A stretch of 64,000 nucleotides of DNA from Costus lasius (taxonomy: Eukaryota; Streptophyta; Magnoliopsida; Zingiberales; Costaceae), in the NCBI GenBank assembly GCA_027563935.2, contig CM050454.1, forward strand, positions 51,054,596 to 51,118,595, written 5' to 3'. The notes below the pieces were generated by a model. That model ran no database searches, was not told the DNA's origin, and was given only the letters and a program-made list of their open reading frames with translations. The translations under genes and the position numbers were made by a program. Of this stretch, positions 21,704 to 30,654 are shown in pieces (within the stretch, counting starts at the first letter, position 1; every line of letters starts with the position of its first letter).

Positions 21704-23208
21704 TCATGGTGAAGTAGGTGAATCAGTACCAAAGTAGATTGCATGCAATTTCTTCCTCTTCCATTGTCCAAAAATTTTAGCCACTAATTCAAAAATACAA
21801 AATTGTAAATAAATCAAAATCAAAGTGGCTTTCTCAAATATGTAGAAATCAAAATCAAAATTTTCAATAATCTTCCTATGTTTGTCACCAAGCAGAATCA
21901 TAAGCCCTTTCTTCAAAATTAGACCTTCAATCATACTAGGACTTTTATTAAAATATTCAAGCATTGGATCATCATAATAATAGTCTTTCTGTTCTACATC
22001 AGATACATCAATAAAGCTCAAATTTTCAAATAGATCAAAATTTTCATCAATAGCTATGGGCAAAACATCATCATGGTGAGGTTCATCAATTTTCACAATA
22101 TTCAAATCCTTGTCAATTTCTTCATGTTCATCATCAAATAATTTATCAATATCAAAATCAAGATGAGGCTCTTCAAAATCAATTTCCTCATGCTTCCCCA
22201 CAAATAATTCATCATCAGAAGAGTCAAAATCAGAATCATACGAAAAAGAATTTATAGAATCAGATTTAACCACAAGAGATTTATCATTAATTTCTAAAAT
22301 ATCACCAAAATCAATGTGAGGTTCATCAATGTCTGTAATTTTCAACCCTTTATCAATCTCATCAGATTTAACCATAAATGATACAACATCAAAATCAGAA
22401 TTATCATCAAAAGAAGGGTTTTCAATTTCAATTTTCTCAACCTTTTCCTCAAATAAATTATCGGATAAATCAATTTCACAATCATAAAAATGAGATTCAT
22501 GAATATCCACATAAGGCTCATCTCAAAACAATCATGATCACATGGGGAATTTTCTAAATCAAGTTTTTCAGTATCAAACTCAAATAAGCAATCATGTTGT
22601 GCAATCTGGGTTTCTAGTAGTTCAGTATTAACAGTCAAGGATTGATGATTTTTCCATCTATCATACATTTCATAAGATTCCTTATATGACAAATTGGGAT
22701 TTAAAAATGGACAATCAGAGGTACAATGATCTAAGTATCCACAAATATCACATCTAATGGGAGAATAAGAAGAATTTAGCTTTTCAGTTTCAAATTCAAA
22801 TAAACATGCTTGTTGTGCTTTCTGGGTTTCTAGCAATTCAATATGTGCAATCATGTCATCCAACCTAGAATTGAGTTGTTTATTGGTCTCATTCAAGTCA
22901 TCATTAGTATCCTCATAGTATGGTACAGAAACATGATTTGAGTAATCATCATAAGAAGAAGTTTGATTTTCCCAACTAGAATCATAATGATCATCTTGAT
23001 ACCAGGAAGAATTAGAATTTACATGATTTCTAAACTGACAGTCATAAAAATAATGATCATCACCTTTACAAATTTTACAATAAATAAGAGGAATATTGTG
23101 TAATTTCCATATTTCTCCAAGAGTCATCTGTGAATAATCTTTGTTCTCACCTTGTTGCATGTATACCTTTCCTCCTTCAGAAGCCCATGAGTTGTGATGA
23201 AAAGACAT
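21704..23208 (-). pseudogene. M zinc-knuckle, acidic-repeat protein, one frameshift
   Basis: Minus strand, ATG at 23208 (MSFHHNSWASEGGKV), stop at 21704. It is open over about 500 codons except for one frameshift near 22505-22525, found by comparison with P: after HDCFE the frame changes and resumes DIHESHFYDCEIDLSDNLFE. Two CCHC zinc knuckles are present, CKICKGDDHYFYDC (about residues 43-56) and CDICGYLDHCTSDC (about 158-171); P keeps one. Between them come serine, tyrosine and aspartate-rich residues and a repeated LLETQ(K/I)AQ(Q/H) block. The second half is acidic repeats such as EEIDFEEPHLDFDIDKLFDD. A hydrophobic segment (TLILIYLQFCIFELVAKIFG) precedes the end. Probably an RNA-binding element protein; not a normal Athila Gag. 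Confidence 0.75.
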
Positions 23209-23457
23209 TTTTACCAAATCTATCAAACAAAGAGATAATCCAACACAAATCAAATGAAATTATTTTTTTTTCAGAATATAGAAAAAAAATAGAAAATCTA
23301 AAACACAAGCAAATTCACAAATCTTCAGATATCACAGTTCTGTCACAACTGTGAAAATCCAAAACTTGCAAAAAGAAAAAAACAAAGTTAAATCTAAAAC
23401 AAAAAATACTTAGTCTAGCAATACTAACAACTATTTTGATATTAACAAAACTAAGGT
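23209..23457 (-). other. M leader between primer site and gene
   Basis: AT-rich, matching P 12251-12616. It holds no gene of its own. Confidence 0.7.
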
Positions 23458-23474
23458 CCCCGGCAACGGCGCCA
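23458..23474 (-). promoter_or_regulatory. M primer binding site, tRNA-Asp type
   Basis: On the minus strand TGGCGCCGTTGCCGGGG, complementary to the 3' end of plant tRNA-Asp, six bases (AGTTTT) past the LTR end. Two further copies lie inside the extended LTR at 23535-23551 and 23612-23628, the last with two changes. Confidence 0.88.
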
Positions 23475-23480
23475 AAAACT

Positions 23481-23634
23481 TGATAGGTCGAAAGGGAACA
23501 CTACAAGTCTAGCACGCGTGTACCTTGGACTAATCCCCGGCAACGGCGCCAAAAACTTGATAGCCTGAAAGGGAACACTACAAGTCTGGCACGCGTGTAC
23601 CTTGGACTAATCCCCGGCAACGATGCCAAAAACT
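23481..23634 (-). repeat. Two tandem 77-bp units each holding a primer site
   Basis: Units start TGATAGGTCG (23481) and TGATAGCCTG (23558); the core LTR follows at 23635 with TGATAGGCTT. Each has GAAAGGGAACACTACAAGTC, an ACGCGTGTACCTTGGACTAA block, the primer-site complement and AAAACT. A single such unit ends the 3' LTR at 17511-17587. Confidence 0.93.
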
Positions 23635-25395
23635 TGATAGGCTTCCGCAAGTGCACAGAACTATCAAAGTAATAAAGAAAAGTATCGAATCCACAAGGAC
23701 CTTATTGTTAAGTACCAAATAGGGGTATTCTTACTAGCTAAGCAAACTGGTTCTAGTGCAAAGTAATAATGGAAAACACAGGAACTCAGATAATCAGAGA
23801 GATAAATATGGGACTAGGGTTTCATCCACCTTAATTTCAATGATAAGATATAAATAAAAAGGTTCGTCAATCAAATCTTGCTACTATAAAGACCTAATTT
23901 ACTTTATAAAGGGATTATCTCACTTTCGTGCAGACAATCACGCAGAGATAAATCCTCACTTTCGCGCAAGATTTATCCCAAGCTAAAGATAAGTAAATCA
24001 TCAATCAGATAATTCAAAGATCACTTTCGTGCATTTGAATTCTAGGTTGATAATCTCTAGTGGAATCTCAGGATCACTTTCGTGCATCCGAGTCTCTACA
24101 CTAGTTCTACTCATGGATCTCCAACGTTCCGATCCTCACTTTCGTGCAAGATCTCCACGTTTGACAAATAGACATCGATCTATAGATACTTGTTATAATC
24201 ATGGCAATTATTCTACTAGAACAGATCAAATAGGATCTACCTAAGGAAGGGTTCCTAACATGCAATTCTAGGGTTCCAATCTCTCAAGCAAATCACCTTT
24301 CAATCTCATTGCGAAAACTCTAAGAACATAATTAATAACATGCAATTATAGAGAATCTAAGCACAATTTATCACAAGAGTAAAATTATCACAACAAAGAT
24401 TATCATGATGAAAGAAAAGAGTTATCTAATCATTAAAAATCAAAGGGATTAAACCCTATGTCCCAATATAGGATTAAGCTTGCATGGAGGAAGAATTACA
24501 ATAAAGCATGCTTTCAAATAGTCAAAAATCGAAGAAGGGAAGAAGAAAGGTTACAAAATAGGTGCTGTAATGAATAGTGCTGTAATGAAATTACAGCACC
24601 GTAATTTGCAAGAAAACTCAATGAATAGTGCTATCACCATCAATTTTGTCGATTCCTCCTCCGATCGAACTCCTCTTCTTTTGAAGCTTCTGGTGCGTCC
24701 TCCTCTCCTCCAGGCGAAGCTTCTGAGTGAAAATCATGACCTGAGGTGCTCTCTATGCCTCTCGACGTGAGGCCAAACCCTAGCCACCTCTCTGGCGATT
24801 TCTCCCTAAATACTGGATAAAAGTTCTTCCTTCCACTTCGAGCATCTGCTTCGCCTAAAGACGAGTTCAGAACATATTTCAGATCTCGATTTGGAGCTCT
24901 GGATCAAAAGTTATGGCCCTCGTAAGTTTTGGGCCCGGAAGAGTCGCGCGACCAGGTGCAAATTACGGCCGTAAAATAAATTACGGCGGTGCCGTAAAAT
25001 AAATTACGGCGGTGCCGTAAAATCAACTGAACTTTCTGATCGGAAATTGCTCTAAATTATGGCTCGTGTTATTGTTTACGGCATTGCCATATTTTTGGGC
25101 AGAAATTACACCCGTAATATCCATTACACCCGTGGTGTATTTTTCAAACTTGCTCCGATTTGCATGAAAATTAGCGGGCGGCTTCGTTTCGACGTCCTGA
25201 ATCCATTCGTACGCTCAAATCCTTCAAAATCCGTCAAAATATGGCACTTTTATCTGAAATTCATGAAAAACAAGAAATTATGTAGATTCCATAATATTTA
25301 GCAAATAATGCTTAAAAACAAGCAAAAGTTAATAAATATGACACGAAAAGAAATATAAAATGGCATGAAATTTACTATAAATTTCGGTGTCATCA
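23481..25395 (-). repeat. M 5' LTR with two extra 77-bp terminal units
   Basis: The core 23635-25395 matches 17588-19313. It is about 35 bases longer, in part because a TTACGGCGGTGCCGTAA unit is doubled (24981-24997, 25004-25020). The inner end carries two 77-bp units at 23481-23634. It ends CGGTGTCATCA at the target copy GAATA. Confidence 0.88.
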
Positions 25396-26711
25396 GAATA
25401 CACAGAAGAAATTACGGCACTGCAATAATATTTTTCACGTGCTGTAATTTCAATTTTCGAAGCCAAATTGAGGAGATCCAGGGCACGATTTCAAAATCAT
25501 TAAAAAGGGGATCGTTCTATAAGAGGAGGAGAAGATTTGAGGACAAGAACAATCCAATTTCATCACCAATCGAGGGAGAATTCAACAAGGGCATCCTTAT
25601 GGCTCGGCCTCTCGCCGAGTGGTGTAGAGGCCACCTCAGGCTGTGAAATTTGCAGGAGAACTTCGCCCAGGGGAGGACAGGATACACCGAATATTTCAGA
25701 TCGAAAGGAGTTCGATCGAGGGAGAAATCAACAAAGCAAATTTCAGCCAAAGGAAAACTCGCGGTACTGTAGCAGTACTGTAGCAGTCGAAATCTTTCAA
25801 AATTTTGATGGTGTAAAATCAGTAACTTCTATTCTTCCTCGTTCGAATTCTAATCATGAATTTTTATTGTATTTTTAACTCTATGAAAGTGTAAACTTCT
25901 CTTTGGGACATGGGGGTGTAATCCCCTTAATTTCATAATGACTAGATAAACCTTATTTCGTCAGGGAACTCTTGTTATGATAATTATGCTTAAGAGACGA
26001 TTGCCTTTAATTCTTTATAGTTTCATATTATCTACATGTATTGGAGATTTTGTGATATGGACCGAAAGGTGACTTGCGAGAACTTGGAACCCTAGAATTG
26101 TGATTTTGGAACTCATCGTAAGAAATTATGTTTGTTCTTATTTCTAGGTTTTAGAAGTTTATTGCCATATTAATAATTTGACCTAGGATTGAGTTATTGA
26201 AATAAACATGATGATATTGTGGGAAATCAAGTATCGAATCGTTGGAGAACCTTAAGTAGAACTTGTGAAAATTATAGTATGAAAGTATGTAGTTTTCACT
26301 TGAGATGATTGACTTTGGATTTGGATGCACGAAAGTGATCTTTGAGTTATTTTTCAATGATTTACTTTTATTTAACATTGAATAAATCTTGTGCGAAAGT
26401 TAGGATTTGTTCTTTGTAAATTGGTTGCGCGAAAGCGAGATGATTTATTTATTATGTAAATTATATCTTTATCATAATAAGAGTGGACTGACGATGCGCT
26501 TATTTCCTTCTAGTCATAGAAATTAAGGTGGATGAAACCTTAGTCCCAGCTTTTCTCTCTGACACTTCGTATACTTTCTGATTATTTGCTTACATTGTAT
26601 TAGGTTTGCTTAGCTAGTGAGAAAACAACTATTCGGTACTTAACACGTCGGTCTCTATGGTTCGATATCTTTTTATTACTTCGAAGTATCCATGCACTTG
26701 CGGACACAACA
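25396..26711 (+). repeat. P 3' LTR, second part
   Basis: It resumes P's LTR after M with GAATACACAGAAGAAATTAC, matching P's 5' LTR from about 10855. It ends TGCGGACACAACA at 26711, followed by TCGAT. This is the only copy of P's LTR end, because the 5' LTR lost it. Confidence 0.9.
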
Positions 26712-27024
26712 TCGATCCTGCTGGTAATGAATACAGCCAAACTCTCGCACGGTCCTTGAGAAAAAACGGAAACAGTCTTAGTCTTATTGCGTCAGAAGAA
26801 ACTCCATTAACTTTAATAGTATCACAGTATTCTAAAAACACAGCTAGATGGAGATTAGGGTCCTGATTTGGGGAACCCCCAAATTGATTTTGCTAGACCA
26901 TCGTCATCAATGCTGGCTTGAGTTTAAAATTGTTCGCCTCCATATTAGGTCGAACTATGCTTGAATTAAAGCCCTATATGATCGGTACTATGAAGTCCCT
27001 CAAAGATTGGTTGTTTGCCGCCAT
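26712..27024 (-). pseudogene. T1 gag, N-terminal part
   Basis: Minus strand, ATG at 27024 (MAANNQSLRDF). The reading goes through NMEANNFKLKPALMTMV and FGGSPNQDPNLHL to NGVSSDAIRLRLFPFFLKDR and VWLYSLPAGS, all standard for the Athila capsid start. Two in-frame TAG codons interrupt it (after RDFIVPII and after TMV). It is cut at 26716 by P and continues at 10359 with TTWDELSRAFLNKY. Together the halves make a complete but dead gag. Confidence 0.85.
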
Positions 27025-27297
27025 AACACCTTCTTCAGAAGTCTTCTGAGTCTGAAACAGTAATCTCCTTCGAAGGTGAAATGTGCGCTCAATTTCTGGG
27101 TCTTCAGGAAACAAAGTACCTGCACGTGAAATTCTGGGCATACAACGTGTAAGTCAAAGTAGAAATAAAACAGCAGCAAATACAACCTAAAGAAAATAAA
27201 ATGATAAAGCAAAAGAAATAAAAATGCCTAGTCTCCAAACTTATCTAATAAGTCAATATTAACTAGCCGTAATCCCCGGCAATGGTGCCAAAAAACT
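27025..27297 (-). other. T1 leader with tRNA-Asp primer site
   Basis: The primer-site complement ATCCCCGGCAATGGTGCCA is at 27272-27290, one change from the canonical tRNA-Asp match, seven bases from the LTR. The rest of the leader shows nothing else. Confidence 0.8.
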
Positions 27298-28768
27298 TGA
27301 TACGTTCCACAAGTGTACGGATTTATCGAAGTAATAAAAAAGATTATCGTACCCAACGAGGATTAGGTGGTTAAGGACTGACACTTCAACTCGTTTGAAT
27401 CTAGGCTGAACCAAATGATGGGTTGTGTTGACCTCTAAGTACGAGCAATATCAGAAACAGCGTTAACGGGGGTTTCAATTTCAGGAAGATTGGGTTGTTA
27501 GGGTTTCACCACACTGACAAATACGAATCAAGTAAAGATAGCTCTTTGATTAGAAAATATTCATCATGAAAGGAACTTTTCCTAATGTACGGACTACCTC
27601 CTCCCGGAGTGTAATCCTGTTTCGAATTACGTTAACTCCCTACTCTCATGACAGTTAACGTAACTAGACCCCTTAAGTTCTATGAAAAGCTTGTTAAATC
27701 CTTCAGACAAATCCAATCTACTCCCATGATTGGATTCGAAGGTTCGATTAAAATAGATCGGACGCTGCGATTCACCTCCCGGTACTTCTCGCAACGCCTA
27801 ATACGCAATTATACGCAGCCAGTGTAAATTACAATCTAAACACAATTTCAATCAAATCCTGACAAAATTATCATATAAAAGAGTGAAAATACAGATTAAA
27901 ACATAAATGTCAGCGGGCTAAACCCTCAATCCCAAAATAAGAGTCTACTCGCTCATGTTCTTAAAAGAAAGCATATTTATACGATGAACAAGCATGAATC
28001 TTCTAAAAATCACAAGAATGTCACTAAGACAACAATTTAATTGGCTTCCCCTCGATCTGATGACGAAGAAGAGTCGAACAATCTTATCTTTTGTGTGGAA
28101 TCTCGTCGGAATCTGCTCGAAAATTGGAAATTCGCCCTAGTCACCGCCGCTAGATGTCTTCATCCAAAAAGCTCTCTTTTTTCCTCAAAAAATTTGATCT
28201 TTTATAGCTTAACCGGTCTAGAACCCATCAAGGAGCATTTCTGCAATGTTTGGTTCAAATCCGGTTCGAATCGGGAAAGAATCGAGTGAAAAACTCGTCG
28301 GGCGGACGTTTTCACTATCCGTAATATGTTCACGGCCACGACCGTAAAAGTCTCTGTGTGTACAGCTCTTTATACACAAAAAGTTTCACGAACCGTGATG
28401 GATTCATGGCTTCACCCGTGAAAGTTTTTGTGCATTCCCATACTTAGCCATTTTTTGCCCTCTCCTCAAACGCAAAATTACGGCCGACTTCATAATTATG
28501 GCCATGGCCGTAAATATTGAAATCTTCACCATTTTAGCTTCAAATTTGACGTGTAAGCTCGTGGTCTCCTTGGGAATCATGCTGTGGCTTCAAAACTCGT
28601 GAAATCCATCATTTTCGTGCATTTTACCTGCATTTTCAATAAAACCGAGAAAAGTGAAGATTCTGTGCCAAGTGAAGTAAAAATACCAAAATTAGCACAA
28701 AATCATAAAATTAAGCCTAAAATATAGTATAAAATATAGGCAAAATGTGGTGTAAATACAACGCATCT
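27298..28768 (-). repeat. T1 5' LTR (right copy)
   Basis: It begins TGATACGTTCCACAAGTGTA and matches 2136-3547. Its outer end reads GCATCT where the other copy has GCATCA, so the terminal dinucleotide has decayed. The small frame 28041-28289 recurs in the left LTR in part and is not a gene. Confidence 0.87.
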
Positions 28769-28954
28769 GCTACCATTGAAGATCGGGGGATCTATGTGTG
28801 TGAGCCGGCGGACCTCGTCATCTTCGTGGCTGCGCTGGGTGGGCGCCGTGGGGGAGGAAGATCCTCAACCCACGCGGATTCATCACCAAATGGGTGAAAA
28901 CAAGGGGACTCGTTGGCGTGCATGCGCAATGGGGCAAATCGGGGAGGAACACTA
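28769..28954 (-). pseudogene. G1 gag, middle piece
   Basis: On the minus strand this 186-base island between T1 and A reads VPPRFAPLRMHANESPCFHP and, after a frameshift, DEVRRLTHIDPPIFNGS. It joins the gag start at 47277 to the rest at 2135. Both neighbours inserted within 190 bases of each other in the same gene. The last five bases, CACTA, are the target-site copy of A. Confidence 0.75.
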
Positions 28955-30654
28955 TGTTGGGGTATGCCCTTAAGGCTAATGTTTGAGGCCTTGGGATTAT
29001 TTCAGTATCATGTATAAACTCTACGTTTATAAAGGCAATGGTTGTTATTCAAGTTGTTACATCATCTGCTGCAATATGTATACTTCTGAATAATGTCTCA
29101 ATGCTGTTCAGCTTGGCTGACATGCAGTTTTGTCCTTAGTCAAGATATCTTGGTGAACATGAGACAGCCTTGATATGATTAAGACTAATATGTGTTCTAA
29201 TCTTATAGGATGCTTCGAGCATGGAATAAGATGTAGACTCATGGGTACATTGGATGTACTGGACAGACCCTACTTGGGATATTCAATTGCTTGTCACAAT
29301 GTGAATAATCCTTATAAGCAAACAAGTGGCATATTTCCTCTGACTTGAGATCACTTGTGTTTCTAAATGATGATTGGCATTGTTTTGAGGTAGTTCAATA
29401 TCATATGAAACATAATGGTTATAGACTATCTTGGATAATGAGCATGAGTCATGTTAGGGCACTAGTGATAGATATAGGATTGCCGTCTCCTTGTTTGGAG
29501 TGTGATGTTCTATAGGGGCCCCCTGGATGAGATGATTGAGAAAGTGTATGGCCATACCCAGATGACTATGTTCATCTGATCTAATCATTCTCATCATATT
29601 GGAATTACAGGCTTGACACGCTTGTCCAATAAGAACGTCTAGTGGCAAAGGAAACACATATGCCTAGTGAGTTGGGTTCACACTTGTGCTATGGTTTGGG
29701 TGTAGTCTTGGAAGACTCTTTCCTTTATATCGGGAGACAGTGATGTGTTGCTAGATACCCCTCACTGATCGTGATAACGTGAGTTATCGTTACCGACATT
29801 TAAAGGAAACCCTTAGGGTCGCACAATTTGATGATATGGCTTACTTAAGTCAGATCGTGTGGACTGAATTATTCTGGTTCAGTTTAAAGGAGTTTAAACT
29901 CTGATTGTAAGTGAGATCTGGTCTGATCATGTTTGATTGATTAGGGCTTGAGATCGGTAAGCTTCGATCGAGAGAATTGATGCTAGATCGGTGGGATCAA
30001 GAGCATCAAGAGATGAATGGTTAGATCTTGAACCTTATGGTTTAATTTGATCTAGACCAATGCTTGGCTTAATTTGGTCTTTGAACCAAATCTAATTGAA
30101 CCGGCTCATCATGTGAGCGCATGGTTCAATGGGAGATAAAGTGGCGATCGGTTTAATTGTGTAAACGCATGAGCGTTAAGGGGTTTGCTATTTTTGGAAG
30201 TTGGTTTTCCAAAATAGAGTAACGCTTCCACGTTTGGGCATAACGCCTCACGTTCGAGGGCATTACTCTTCGCTCACTCGCCTCTTCCTCTTGACGACGC
30301 TCCTCTTTCGGTGATCTTCTTCACGCAAAGAGAGGGAGTTCGAAAGCCAAGAAAAGCATCTCATCTCCTTCACACGGTTAGGAGACTTGGAGAACTTTGC
30401 TAGCACAAAGATCGACAAGGAGTAGGCGATCATACATCTTGTGTGCGCACGCTTTGGAGGAGAGCCACATCGCCCTCTTGCTTCCAAGTCGCCATCCAAG
30501 AAATGGCATTGGTATGTTTTTCGTTTGATCTATACAAGTTCATGAAGTTGATCATATATTCATGCATGCGATTCCTTAAGAAACCCTAGCTTCCGCTATG
30601 CAAAAATATTCTACATGCGCATATTAGGGTTTCGCCCCCTTAGGGGAACCTTCA
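28955..30654 (+). repeat. A 5' LTR
   Basis: It starts TGTTGGGGTATGCCCTTAAG and ends GGGGAACCTTCA. It carries a putative first coding exon at 30503-30511. The element-sense complement of one stretch gives a short frame (29454-29657) that recurs in every LTR of the family; I do not take it for a gene. Confidence 0.93.
30503..30511 (+). CDS. A putative gag exon 1 in the LTR (ATG GCA TTG)
   Basis: ATG GCA TTG is followed at once by the donor GTATGT. Joined to 32433 it enters gag in frame. Read on without splicing it meets a stop after 28 codons, still inside the LTR. The same layout is seen in B, C, D and E. Confidence 0.7.

Larger units (their letters stand above)
17511..25395 (-). mobile_element. 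M: nonautonomous Athila-related element, minus strand
   Basis: 7.9 kb, with LTRs at 17511-19313 (3') and 23481-25395 (5'). The tRNA-Asp primer site is at 23458-23474 and the polypurine-like tract beside the left LTR. It sits in P's 3' LTR between AAATA (17506-17510) and GAATA (25396-25400); P's intact 5' LTR reads GAATAC here, so the left copy has one change. The LTRs resemble P's, so one family member jumped into another. It codes only for the zinc-knuckle acidic protein. Its LTR ends carry extra 77-bp units with primer-site copies. Confidence 0.9.
10365..26711 (+). mobile_element. P: nonautonomous Athila-related element, plus strand
   Basis: 5' LTR 10365-12243 and 3' LTR 17028-17510 plus 25396-26711. 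It is flanked by a perfect five-base target duplication TCGAT (10360-10364 and 26712-26716), and it opens TGATGACAC and closes ACACAACA. The internal part carries one gene for a zinc-knuckle acidic-repeat protein and long noncoding DNA, with no protease, RT or integrase. The tail of the 5' LTR and the primer site are deleted, so this copy can no longer be reverse transcribed. Its 3' LTR is split by M, a relative in opposite orientation. Confidence 0.88.
2136..28768 (-). mobile_element. T1: Athila-like Ty3/gypsy element, complete but decayed and split
   Basis: LTRs at 2136-3547 (3') and 27298-28768 (5') begin TGATACG. The left copy ends GCATCA; the right copy ends GCATCT. A tRNA-Asp type primer site lies inside the right LTR at 27272-27290 and a GCTTGAGGACAAACAAA polypurine-like stretch lies beside the left LTR. 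Between them, on the minus strand, are gag, protease, RT, RNase H and integrase in Athila order, with no env-like gene that I can see. The gag gene is interrupted by P (10365-26711). Target-site copies are GCTGT (2131-2135) and GCTAC (28769-28773), only three of five matching, so the duplication is old or my right edge is off by a base. Confidence 0.88.

Noticed and set aside
23458..23632. Primer-site copies as fragments of tRNA genes
   Set aside because: Only the 3' 17 bases complementary to tRNA-Asp are present, with no cloverleaf; they sit exactly where primer sites belong.
29454..29657. A 67-codon minus-strand frame in the copia LTR that recurs at 46076, 52028, 59423 and elsewhere
   Set aside because: It recurs only because LTRs recur; it is antisense to the element, has no known domain and is disrupted in B's LTRs.
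29725..29740. TTTATATC in the LTRs as the promoter TATA box
   Set aside because: It is shared by A, B and D but changed in C; other TATA-like strings are as good. I cannot place the transcription start from sequence alone.
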